Source: Geosiphon pyriformis
Lineage: Eukaryota; Glomeromycota; Glomeromycetes; Archaeosporales; Geosiphonaceae
Direction of reading: 5' to 3'
Length of the DNA stretch: 43,720 nucleotides
Assembly (NCBI GenBank): GCA_016748015.1
Contig: JAAOMT010000639.1
Location: forward strand, 29,527 to 73,246
The position numbers and the translations under genes are program-made. This document shows, one piece after another, positions 1 through 8,777 of the stretch. The notes beneath the pieces were generated by a model, which did no database searches, had not been told where the DNA came from, and was given only the letters and a program-made list of their open reading frames with translations. Positions within the stretch are counted from its first letter, which is position 1. Every line of letters begins with the position of its first letter.

Positions 1-1130
1 GCTTTTAATTGTCGCTGTTGGTCAGGATCCATTGTTCCAATGTTTAATTTGGCCAATTCTTCTGGTGTAAATTGATAGCATTCTACTGGTTGTTGCCAAT
101 TTATTGAAGTGAGTTCACAGTAGAGGGCAATTTCTGAGAAATTTAGAATTTCTTGTGGTGTTGACGTGTTTTTTAGCTCCGTTCCGAGGTATCCAATGAT
201 GGTATCTTCCGGAATGTAGACGGGTTCTTCTGTGGTGTTTGCGATAGGAATTTTTATCCATTGAGCTTTATCAGCTGGAATAAAAAGGTTAGTAAGTCCT
301 ATGAGAAACTGTTGGCAAGTTTCTGGGTAGGGCTCAAATATTAGGTCTTTTTCTTTAATTGTCCTTTTTATTCTTATTTCTGATTTTCCATATGGTAGGA
401 GCGTGATGGACCACTTATTTTTAATTACTTCGCCTTTTTCCTCTATTGTTTTAGCGAAATTCGCTTCAATTCCTTTTTCTGTCAATCCGAAACCAAAAGT
501 TCCTCTTGTTGTTTGTGACAATTCCTCACGATTTTTCACTGGCATGAATTTCCCAATTTTTACCAATGGTAGGAAAATTGCTTGTGCAATCTTTTCCTTA
601 GATTCAATGGTATAAGGCTTTTCTGAATTGTTCTGTAGCAAAACCATCAAATTTCCAGTGTATCCAGAGTGAATTACTCCTCCTTGAATGCTTATTCCTT
701 TTTTCGTGAGGCTTGATCACGACGCCATTTGAACCATTATTCCTGGCAGAATTTCAACCGCTATTTTTAGGTCGATTTTGGTGATGTTCCTGGGTGGTAA
801 CGTTGTGGATTGGTCTTCTGGATAACGTAGATCAAATCCGGCGTCGGTTGGATGGGCTCTTTCGGGTATTATTCCTAAGTGCCCGTTGTCGAAGTATTGG
901 ATGTCGGTCACCTGTTCTATGTCAGTATAGGCTACAAATTTTTCTGACTCGGGACCGTCAGGTGAGTCTTGTTGATTTATTGATTGATTTTGAGACTGCT
1001 GATTCTCAATTTCCATTTTTCTTTCTAAGTCCCTTTCGTCTTGACACTCTTCACAGCACTGATTTTGGCACGGGATGAGACAGTTTTCGCAGAGGTAAGT
1101 GTTGATTTGGGCAAGGTATTGTTCTTGCTC
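1..1130 (-). pseudogene. dUTPase domain and post-dUTPase segment of element 1 (open at window edge)
   Basis: In frame with the protease ORF. A third Cys cluster (CENCLIPC, then CCEEC) comes first. The trimeric dUTPase motifs then follow in order: I DAGFDLRYP (near 845), II VQMAS-stop-SSL, III GGVIHSGYTGN, IV KEKIAQAIFLPL, V GTFGFGLTEKG (near 490). dUTPase converts dUTP to dUMP and keeps uracil out of new DNA. TGA 716-714 falls on the motif II Arg codon (Arg in copy C), a CGA-to-TGA change. Motif III has His where Asp is usual, and motif V has LTE for STG, so this copy is probably inactive even without the stop. From about 480 to 1 an open segment of unknown fold leads toward RT. It is a domain of a polyprotein rather than a separate gene. 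Confidence 0.85.
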
Positions 1131-1133
1131 TTG

Positions 1134-2513
1134 TCAAGTGGGGCATAGTTGTTGGTAGTAGTCCTGGAATTCGTCCACTGGGTTGAACATGTTGTAGCTG
1201 GTGACTTTGTCAGCTACTTCGGCTGACTCTTTCCAACGTCGTATTTCTTCGGCGGTTCCTCCTCTTACTTTGGCTTGTGTGGTGTTGTACAACTCGTCCT
1301 TGTCATGTGGGTAGTGCTGTAGTCTTTTTAACGCTCTGTTGAACGCTGCTTTAAACGGCGTTCCTCCTCTTACCCAGTCACAGATAAGGATCGTGTATTG
1401 GCAAGTTGCGTCACACGTTCCTCCTCTGCCTGGTAAGTCGTTCCAGTCGCACCCTCTTGGTAACGGTTCTCCACAAGCGAAGCACGGTTCCTCGTCCCAT
1501 TTTCCGTGTCTTTCTGGGTAACCGTATTTTTCTTTGTTACAACGGTTACAATAGTAGTGGGTGGAGTTTCTTGGGTCTTCGTCCAGTGCGCTGCATGCAG
1601 TCATAGACGAGAGTTTTTTCTTGTAAACCGAGCATTCTAGCTTTGGTCTGTGTCGCTGGTGGTTTCTTCGTGAACTTACCTGGTTCCATTCGGATCTTTC
1701 TTCGCTGGTCCACGTTGATATGGCTGGTAGTCCTGTTCTTTGGTCATCAGCCCAAGAGAGCTGATAGGTTTCGATGGCTGGTAGTGCTGGATTTTCTTCA
1801 AATTCAAAGGTAGGTCTTTGGTTGGTGCTGGGTTTTTGGAAGTGGCCACAGGTGGCTGGAATTTTGGCCTGGTGGCCATTATAATTGATCAGAAGCTCTT
1901 GGGTGGTCCAGTCTAGGGTGGCGTTGGCTTTTGTTAGCCAGTCATTCCCTACTAACGCTTGATATTGTGTAGCGTCCATTACTAATACTTTTGTAGATAT
2001 TACTATGCCGTTAATTTCAAAAGGGAATGAGTCGATTTCACCATAAGGCAGCTTTGTACTTCCATTGGCTGTTATGATTTGGGACATCGCGGCACGATCA
2101 ACTTTGAAACCCAGTTGGTTTACTAGTTGAAGCGTTACGATGCTTTCAGCAGATCCGCTGTCTAAGATAAGTTTGATTGGGGTATTGTTTACAGTGGCTT
2201 CCATATACATAGCAGTGATTGGGCGTTTTTCGTCCAATGCTGCTCCACTGAACATAGCCTCGTTTTCCTCTAATTCAAAAGGAAAAATAGCTGCGAGGCT
2301 GCTATCTTTGGTGGCAACTGCTGGTGGTATTGTCTGGCTCAATTTGAAGGAATTCTTGGTTCTGTTTATGTTTCTACCATCATTGTTTCCGATGATCAGG
2401 TTTTCTGGTATATTAAGGTAAGTTTGTTGATAATTTTGGTAGTTTAGATTGGTTTGCTGATTGGTTCCGGCGCAGTTTGGATTCCTCTGGACCAACGCGT
2501 TCTGGTTCCACAT
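1134..2513 (-). CDS. Retropepsin-like protease plus Cys-rich domain of element 1
   Basis: 459 codons in the same frame as gag, separated from it by TAA 2588 and TAG 2519. The aspartic protease active site is D118-S-G-S in LILDSGSAES (near 2162), followed by a hydrophobic flap region and GNDWL at about 189-193. Cleavage of the gag-pol precursor is expected. Residues about 290-400 hold a Cys-rich module: CNRC (322/325), CFACG (344/347), then GGTCDATCQYTIL (367/371). It is conserved in A, B and C and probably binds zinc. I do not recognise a named family. The ORF ends at TGA 1133-1131, but homology continues in frame beyond it, so the present ends are mutational. Confidence 0.85.
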   Translation of the reverse strand: MWNQNALVQRNPNCAGTNQQTNLNYQNYQQTYLNIPENLIIGNNDGRNINRTKNSFKLSQTIPPAVATKDSSLAAIFPFELEENEAMFSGAALDEKRPITAMYMEATVNNTPIKLILDSGSAESIVTLQLVNQLGFKVDRAAMSQIITANGSTKLPYGEIDSFPFEINGIVISTKVLVMDATQYQALVGNDWLTKANATLDWTTQELLINYNGHQAKIPATCGHFQKPSTNQRPTFEFEENPALPAIETYQLSWADDQRTGLPAISTWTSEERSEWNQVSSRRNHQRHRPKLECSVYKKKLSSMTACSALDEDPRNSTHYYCNRCNKEKYGYPERHGKWDEEPCFACGEPLPRGCDWNDLPGRGGTCDATCQYTILICDWVRGGTPFKAAFNRALKRLQHYPHDKDELYNTTQAKVRGGTAEEIRRWKESAEVADKVTSYNMFNPVDEFQDYYQQLCPT

Positions 2514-2585
2514 GGGCTAATTTCGGGCCTCGGGACGCCAATTCGGGTTGGCTATCATGGGCTGTTGCTGGTAAGCTCCTTGATT

Positions 2586-4352
2586 TTAATACATGGTGGG
2601 ATATTGGCATGGTATTGGCGTGTACTGGTTTCTGGGCATTTGGGGTGGCGCGTAGTAATTATTTTCGCGTGCTTCCTGCATCATTCGCGTTCGACATTGA
2701 CTAATCAAATGTCCTATGCGTTTGCAAAAATGGCAGGCGCGTGTTTCTGTTCTGAATTCCTGGCGCGACGAGCGATTATTTCGACTGTCGCTGACTTCCT
2801 GGCTGCGTCTTTGGGGTGGTTGGTATGTATTTTTTCTCAGATCCGGGATGAGGTAACTTTCTATTTTCTTAGAGAGTTCCTCTCCTAATCGCGTTACTCT
2901 TTTCTCTAATGTTTCTGTCTTATTTTCCTCCATTACCATGTTAACCATTTGACTATGATTAGCTTCTTTCTCAGCCGATTCAAGGGCTCTGGCGAGCATA
3001 ATGGCTTCTGGTAAGGAATTAGGGTGGGCAGGGCGTACTCTTCCTAAAATGCTGCTTTTTAATCCTCTAATAAACTGATTTAAAACCTGAGGATCAGTAT
3101 AGTATCCTTGTTCAATCACTTCAATCTGACGGTAAATTCGATTAAATCGAGCAAGGTATTGGGTGACAGTTTCACCGGTATTTTGCTTGATAGTATTGAA
3201 TTCGTTCTGTAGTTGGATTACGGCATTTGGGTCGCTAAAATACTCCAGGAGTGCATTTTTAAATTCGGCAAAGCTCGTGGGTTTTGTTTTCAGGCTTTGA
3301 TACCATGAGTCGGCTGTGCCTTTCAGGAAGAAAGGTAATGTTTGAATTGCTCTTTGGTCGTTCCAGTTATTTGCCTGGATGGCTTTTTGTGCTTCTCTGA
3401 GCCATGTGTGCACGTCCATTTCTTCTTCCTCTCCTGAGAAATCTGTTAGTCTTGTAATGTATGGTGTGGTCATTTTGTTGCCGTTTTCTGCTGGTGGGTT
3501 TATTGGTCTAAGAGGAGGTGGGATGATATTTTCTTGAGTGTTCCTAAAAGTGGCTTCCCTTATATCTGGTTCTTCCTCTTGCTCACGAGTTTCTTGGTTT
3601 CTGGACTGGCTGCTTGTTCTAGTGACTGGTCTTGTGATTGTTTTTTCGCTGGTCTCTTTTTCGGATTCTGATTTAGACTCCTCTTTACGGTTTTCAAACC
3701 CCGTTCTAAATTTTGGCTGAAAAAGAGGGTTTTGGAATAGTGATGAATATTCTCCTGTAATTGGTATGTCTCCCCAGTTACGTTGTTTAATTTTATCAAT
3801 ATAACTAGGAGTTCTTGGTATTTGTGGAGTTGATGTTGATGATAATGCAGCTCCTAAAGGAATTTGTATCTTATTTTCTGATGAAAAATGGTATGATTTA
3901 TCTTCTGGTGAATAAATACGTTGTTTCTTTATTGATTGAGTGACAGTTTTTTTTGGCGTTTGAGCTGGTGTTTCTAGTTTTTGCTGGTTACTTTCCTGAT
4001 TAGTTTTTAAATTTTCTTTGGTTTTGTTGGCGCGTTCCCTAGTGTTTCCTGTGGATATTGGAAAATTTTCATTGGCATATTGCTCAATTTCTCGATAGAT
4101 TTTGACAATAGTTGCGGCTATTACTGCTACTTTTTTTGTAGTGTATTGTGATAATTCTCTATACAATCCAAGTTTTGCATCATGTGGTTCTTCTTCCTTT
4201 CCTATATGATAATTTATTCTGGCATTGATATAATAAGTGAGGGCAGATTCTGCTGGACAACACCCTTCTGGTAATCTAAGATCACTCTGATTTTGTGTGT
4301 AAATAGCATGGCAGAATTCAAGAACAGTAAGATTAGGGGTTTTTGTCGCCAC
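2586..4352 (-). CDS. Gag of element 1 (capsid and nucleocapsid)
   Basis: 588 codons. An N-terminal domain (about residues 1-100, with CPAESALTYYINARI near residues 31-45) recurs in gag of A, C and D. A low-complexity charged region follows. A capsid-like retrotransposon-gag core lies near residues 292-440 (TWLREAQKAI, then FLKGTADSWY). A CCHC zinc knuckle, C-x2-C-x4-H-x4-C, is at 2694-2735 (residues about 540-553). The product would form the particle and bind element RNA. The first codon is GTG in a good initiation context (A at -3, G at +4). There is no in-frame ATG between it and an upstream stop, and the next ATG is far inside. The terminal TAA sits where the frame runs on into protease; CAA-to-TAA would explain it, so this may be a gag-pol fusion. 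Confidence 0.88.
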   Translation of the reverse strand: MATKTPNLTVLEFCHAIYTQNQSDLRLPEGCCPAESALTYYINARINYHIGKEEEPHDAKLGLYRELSQYTTKKVAVIAATIVKIYREIEQYANENFPISTGNTRERANKTKENLKTNQESNQQKLETPAQTPKKTVTQSIKKQRIYSPEDKSYHFSSENKIQIPLGAALSSTSTPQIPRTPSYIDKIKQRNWGDIPITGEYSSLFQNPLFQPKFRTGFENRKEESKSESEKETSEKTITRPVTRTSSQSRNQETREQEEEPDIREATFRNTQENIIPPPLRPINPPAENGNKMTTPYITRLTDFSGEEEEMDVHTWLREAQKAIQANNWNDQRAIQTLPFFLKGTADSWYQSLKTKPTSFAEFKNALLEYFSDPNAVIQLQNEFNTIKQNTGETVTQYLARFNRIYRQIEVIEQGYYTDPQVLNQFIRGLKSSILGRVRPAHPNSLPEAIMLARALESAEKEANHSQMVNMVMEENKTETLEKRVTRLGEELSKKIESYLIPDLRKNTYQPPQRRSQEVSDSRNNRSSRQEFRTETRACHFCKRIGHLISQCRTRMMQEARENNYYAPPQMPRNQYTPIPCQYPTMY

Positions 4353-4414
4353 TTTTGTCTTTTCCTTTTTAGCAATGAATTATTGCTAATTATTATTTCC
4401 TTTTTGATTTTCTT

Positions 4415-4432
4415 TCCTCGTAGGGTTCACCA
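4415..4432 (-). other. Primer-binding site of element 1
   Basis: Two bases (TT) inside the LTR end, the minus strand reads TGGTGAACCCTACGAGG. It starts with the TGG expected to pair with a tRNA CCA end. The priming tRNA was not identified. No complement of this sequence was seen in its own LTR, unlike elements C, D and E. Confidence 0.65.
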
Positions 4433-4782
4433 AATGTTACGGGATGGTTTACTTGTTTATTTAATTGCTGATATCCTGCTTTAATTGCAATCAGTCTTTC
4501 GTGAGTTCCTCAATTCTATTTGTGTGATAATGTCACTGTTACACTGAAGGCTTTCTTTTTACTGTTGTGATGTAAGTTATTCTTTAATTCTTGATTGTTG
4601 TGTGTGTTTATGTACTCCTTCTCAGGGGCTGAACTGAAATCTACCCACTGTCTGGGGTCTTCTCTGAGGCTATCCTTGCAATTGCCTGATGTGTTTCTCT
4701 AATCTAGAAACACAAAATGTTAATGGTCTTTAGCACTTTTCTAATTCTCACAATAAAGCTTTTATCAATTAGTAACAACGTG

Positions 4783-4805
4783 AATAATCTTGATCAAGGA
4801 TTATT
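4783..4805 (-). other. Conserved 23-nt palindrome in LTR leader region (element 1)
   Basis: AATAATC, TTGATCAA and GGATTATT form a nearly perfect palindrome. The same 23-nt layout with a TTGATCA-type core is present in six other LTRs of the window (9236, 27658, 28175, 32428, 41107 and 42818; decayed at 29723). Here the stem is AATAATC/GATTATT, whereas the other families use AATAGCT/AGCTATT. Confidence 0.7.
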
Positions 4806-5062
4806 CTTCCAAGGGATTCAGTTGATGAATGATAGTTTCATTCAATAAATAATACAAGTAAGTTTCTTAATATTTTGGGTTGTGATAGTTCCATTTTAAA
4901 TATTCTTTTTCATTTTTTTTTGATTTTTAAAGGTTTCTTGGGATATTTAATTTGAAAGTATGATTTAAAGTGGGGTTTGTTGGATAAAATTGGATCTGTT
5001 GCTTGATAAGTTATGATTTTTATTACTTGATTTTTTTTTATTTCCCAATATTAAAACTACTG

Positions 5063-5070
5063 TATATATA
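5063..5070 (-). promoter_or_regulatory. Probable TATA box of element 1
   Basis: TATATATA lies in U3, downstream of the 23-bp repeat array in element orientation. Position and composition fit a core promoter; no transcript evidence is available. Confidence 0.45.
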
Positions 5071-5118
5071 CATGTTTGTAGTTCTACGAGAAAATACTTT
5101 CTTTTTGATATTTCAACC

Positions 5119-5210
5119 TGGTGTTTGCTGCTATCACCAGTTGGTGTTGGCTGCTATTGTGAACTGGTGCTTGCCACTATCGCGAGATGGTGTTTGCTAC
5201 TATGTTAATC
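5119..5210 (-). repeat. U3 tandem repeat, 4 x 23 bp
   Basis: Four imperfect units begin at 5119, 5142, 5165 and 5188 (plus-strand unit TGGTGtTTGCtgCTAT followed by 7 variable bases). The spacing is exactly 23 bp. In element orientation they lie about 50 bp upstream of the TATATATA stretch, where fungal upstream activating sites would be expected. The regulatory role is inferred. Confidence 0.8.
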
Positions 5211-5303
5211 ATTACCTTTCTAAGATTATTACTGTGCTATATTATGATTGAATAGTTTGTATTATTTTTATGATTCTTTTTGCTAAATTCTTAAACCGTA
5301 ACA

Positions 5304-5652
5304 ACACCAGCATACAAGCCTAAAACTGTAACTAAAAGCTTGCTTTTGAAAAGAAGCTGAACTAAAATAACACAACCAGGCATCTTTTTAATCTTGGAGA
5401 CATGTTGAACCAAGAAATTGTTCATAATAATTATCACATCAGCACCAAAAAAACCCTTATTCAAACCAGATGTAAAAATTCATACACCATTAAATTTGTT
5501 TATAATTTAAGATCTAATATTAGACTTCAATTTTATTTCAATGATTATTAAAATTATATTACTAGAGTTTATATGTCAATACACAACATCTTCTTGCTTA
5601 GCTGGCATATTGATACTATAAACATTACACATAATAATCTTTTAGATCAAAT
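5304..5652 (-). pseudogene. LINE ORF2, N-terminal endonuclease fragment
   Basis: Minus-strand translation with several stops gives segments typical of the apurinic-type endonuclease of non-LTR retrotransposons: IEIKLKSNI (the ETK/E metal-site region), FTSGLNKGFFGADVIIIMNN, then LLVTVLGLYAGV. It starts just after the ORF1 stop and is cut at 5304 by the LTR of element 1; the rest of ORF2 (nuclease and RT) is missing from this side. Family assignment rests on recognisable motifs and resemblance to LINE ORF2 proteins of Rhizophagus-type fungi. Confidence 0.65.
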
Positions 5653-7507
5653 TACTTATTGGGAAAAGAAAGGTACTTGAGAACCCAACCCAGCACACAA
5701 CTGATCTAACTTTACCAACATTAAACCAACAGAAACATCAAAAGCCACCAACTTAGATTCTAAAAAGCTCACTTTAGTAGTCAGCACTTTTGAACTACTT
5801 GGACCCAGAACTGAAACATTAGAGGTGATGGAAAAAAGAAGCAAAAACACCAGCTTAGGACTATTCAAAATTATTGTTAAACTCAAATCCAAATTGGCAG
5901 CCATTGGAATAACCAAAACTGGAGAGGAATAAAAAGAAGCCTAAAGCATTAATTCTAAATTGCTGAGCTTGTGCACAATACCAGAAACCTGATCTGTTAA
6001 AAGTTCCAAAAAACATTTTAAGAAGGCCAAATAAGCATTTAGGAAAAAGTAATTAGCAAAAATAGGAAGAAAAGTACCACCTGAGCTTGAAACACCGGAA
6101 GGAGAGGAACCAAGACCAGAACCAAAGTGAGAACCACCAAACAAATCAGCAAGTAAGACCATTTGGGCCCAAGATTTGCCACCAAAAGCAGCAGGATAAG
6201 AGATTGGAACACTTTTTTTCTCATACAACTTGGCAAGCTAAAAGCAAACTTTCTCAGAATTAACTCTTTTAAAGGATTTCTTTAATAATAGCAGTATAGA
6301 TACATTTGATGCATTACATTTGAGAGCTGAATGTTCAAAATGCTTACACTTTTTACAACAAACCAAATTCATCTTAGTCCAAAAAAGCTGTACTCTATTA
6401 AAGATTGGCTCTATGTGAAAGACAGATTCCAAATCCTCATTAGAGTCAAAACCAACCACAATATAGCAAACTTTATTACCAGTTATTATAGATCTATTAA
6501 TGATGCAAATTTTCTTACCAGCCCCTTCTAAAAGAGTCTCAAGATTATATACAGTTGTTCTCACTGACAAGATAAACAAAAATGCTTTGAACTGATCTTT
6601 AGACACCCAAATCTTACAATCTTCAACAGCTTTGGCTACATGCACAGAATTTTTTCTAATCAGTAATAACCATCTTGAAACCAATTGATCAGCTTGATTT
6701 AATTTGGCAAACTTCACTACATCTTTCTGCCACATCCCAATCAATTGAATTTTAATTGACTTAATCTCTTCAAATTTAGATACTGCAGCAATGATTATAT
6801 CCTTAGGGGTGTCTATGAGAATTTTTTTAATTACTATAGCCCAATCTGACTTCATTTCTTGTCTTTTAAGATTGCTGTTTATGTTAATCCTTTTTTCTCT
6901 GATCAATGAAGCAGCTATTTCTATGCTTTTTTTAAAGTAAAGATAGATCAAATAATCTTTTCAAATTTTGAGGAGGTGGTGGCCTCTCCAAAACTATTGA
7001 CTGATGAAAAAATTTTTCTAATAAACTGAGTCTTTACTATCACTGATTTTTTTTCCACAGTTGAGAAATTAATATCTAAAGCAAAGAATTTTCTAATAAG
7101 CACTTCAACCTGAATTTTCACTACTTTGGGATTAACTCATCTTTTGTCAAGAAAAATATTAAGAGAAGAAAGGAGATAAACAATATTTTTATTCATTTCA
7201 AAGTCAATAATACCAATAAGAGAACTACCAATTAAATCATTACTGACTTTCTTAGCTTTGAGAATTGTTACAGCTAAACTGAAAAAAAAACTACTATCTA
7301 AATCTATTACAGCACTACCAAGCTCATTGTCACTACACTTACTGTTTATATCCGAATACATGCCATCATTGACACCAGATTTGGTCAGAAAAACATCTTT
7401 TTTATCACCAGAGTATTTAATATTGTCAACAAAAACCTTTTTTTTTAAGAGAAAGTACCATTAACAGGACTATGAAGAGTAATTTTTGAAGTCTTTTTCT
7501 TAGACAT
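5653..7507 (-). pseudogene. LINE ORF1 (gag-like RNA-binding protein), decayed
   Basis: Probable start ATG at 7507 (MSKKKTSK). The N-terminal Asp/Ser-rich part is at 7361-7137. A long well-kept stretch, 6951-6238, contains an RRM-like region (IKSIKIQLIGMWQK) and a CCHC knuckle CKKCKHFEHSALKC at 6316-6357. A C-terminal part follows in the same frame (6228-5941 and 5916-5656), with KSWAQM and a coiled-coil-like LNAYLAFLKCFLELL segment. Stops at about 6237 and 5940 and frameshifts near poly-T runs (about 7440) and around 7000-7100 break it. ORF1 proteins bind LINE RNA. It lies directly upstream of the ORF2 fragment, the normal LINE order. Confidence 0.75.
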
Positions 7508-8146
7508 ACTGCTATCCAAAGCAGTTTTTAGGTTTACCACAAAAAGATTATTGGCTTGAAAAATGTTGAAAGTAATAAAACAAGTGAGATAAAAAACAAA
7601 AACTTTTTTTTTAAAAAATTGCTCTTTGGGGAATTTGAACAAAGGAGAAAAAAAAGTTTTTTTTTATTAATTTATGATTTTAGATTAAAGTAAGATGTTT
7701 TTTTTATAATAAATTTTTTAATCTACTTTTATATAAAATAAAAAAACAAAATTTATTATTATTATTATGTAATTTTTAAATAGATTATTAACACAATAAA
7801 ATAAAATTTAAAAATAATATGATTTTTTACTTAATAATTAAAATATTTATAAATAATATTACTTAAATTTAAAACAATTATGTTTTAATACAAAATATTT
7901 TAAATGTAATTAATAGTTTTTTTATTATTAAAGATTTAATAAGCATAGCTCAACTATTATTTAAAAATTAAAAACAAACTAAAAACTTTAAAGCTAAATA
8001 TAATTCATGTACTTTTTATATATAACCAATTACTTGAGCCAGTTTAAACTATGCTATATTAATATAACAAAAGAAAACTTATTCAAAGCCAATATCTTTT
8101 GAATTAAATCAAACAATTTAATATTACAAAAAATTAATCCAACTAG
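7508..8146. other. AT-rich stretch without a recognisable gene
   Basis: Long A/T runs (for example 7650-7860) and no sustained reading frame. The minus-strand ORF at 7642-7445 overlaps the LINE ORF1 start in another frame and looks spurious. This could be the LINE 5' leader or an older decayed repeat. Confidence 0.4.
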
Positions 8147-8488
8147 TTATTTGGCTGTTTTTAAGAGATTAGTTTTAATACTATTAGACTCATGTATCCA
8201 AAAAAACATCAAATTAAAAAATGTATAATTATCAATACCAATTGGAAAATTCAAATTACCAAACATGTTGATATTATCTATACAGCACTTTTTTTTTAGT
8301 AAAACCACTTTTTTCTCTAACTTACTAATAACTCTGCTAAATTTATTGACTTTGTGACTAAAAATACTGTTTAAAACCAAATTATCCTTAATAAATTGTT
8401 TAAATATAGCAATTAAAAAACCAACAGACTTAACAATTGACTCAATTAATGCAAAATGTTTGGACAAATCAGATTTCAAAGAAATCAA
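8147..8488 (-). CDS. Unidentified 113-codon ORF, probably a repeat remnant
   Basis: Predicted protein beginning MISLKSDLSKHFALIESIVK, with helical, coiled-coil-prone segments (KFSRVISKLEKKVVLLKKK). It is faintly like C-terminal coiled-coil parts of LINE ORF1 proteins, and it lies on the same strand as the neighbouring LINE. Function unknown; it may belong to a second decayed LINE copy. Confidence 0.25.
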   Translation of the reverse strand: MISLKSDLSKHFALIESIVKSVGFLIAIFKQFIKDNLVLNSIFSHKVNKFSRVISKLEKKVVLLKKKCCIDNINMFGNLNFPIGIDNYTFFNLMFFWIHESNSIKTNLLKTAK

Positions 8489-8777
8489 CTAAAAAAACAT
8501 TAAAGAATTATTAATAATTACAGAAAAGAGAACAGAAATCATTAAAAATAGAAACTTAAGAAAGCTCAAAAAAGCAGAAGCTTTGGCATAAGACTTAACA
8601 CTTATAAAACATAATATGAATATTTTAAAAATCTTAAACTTCTTAAGAGAAAAAAATAAAAACATCTTATAATTTACAGTTAGATAGTTTATTTTTTAAT
8701 ATTAAAACAGTACAGACAACTAAAAATTTCTTACTAGATATAGCATTTTTTTAATGTATTAGTTTTAACTACTATAG
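8489..8777. other. AT-rich flank of element A, no gene seen
   Basis: No sustained frame or motif. It was contiguous with the sequence at 30189 onward before element A inserted. Confidence 0.4.

Larger units (their letters stand above)
1..5303 (-). mobile_element. Element 1: Ty3/Gypsy-type LTR retrotransposon with dUTPase, 5' part
   Basis: Read on the minus strand: 5' LTR (5303 to 4435), primer-binding site, gag, protease, Cys-rich domain, dUTPase and a post-dUTPase segment that is still open at base 1. RT, RNase H, integrase and the 3' LTR must lie beyond the left edge. The reading frame that starts at 4352 is the same through gag, protease and dUTPase. It is broken by only four stops (2588-2586 TAA, 2519-2517 TAG, 1133-1131 TGA, 716-714 TGA), each one C-to-T step from a Gln or Arg codon. 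It is the least damaged element here, hence probably the youngest. It is inserted into a LINE ORF2 at 5303/5304. Confidence 0.9.
4435..5303 (-). repeat. 5' LTR of element 1 (869 bp)
   Basis: The ends are an 8-bp inverted repeat, TGTTACGG at 4435 and CCGTAACA at 5303. A primer-binding site lies directly inside the low end. About 165 bp of the same LTR recur from 43556 to the window end with only a few differences. Read on the minus strand, U3 is at the high-coordinate end: four 23-bp repeats (5119-5210), then a TATATATA stretch (5063-5070) as probable core promoter, then the palindrome at 4783-4805, then U5. The partner 3' LTR is outside the window, so the target duplication cannot be tested. 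Confidence 0.9.

Noticed and set aside
2454-2888. 144-codon plus-strand ORF over the end of gag in element 1
   Set aside because: Antisense shadow of the gag zinc-knuckle region; no motif of its own.
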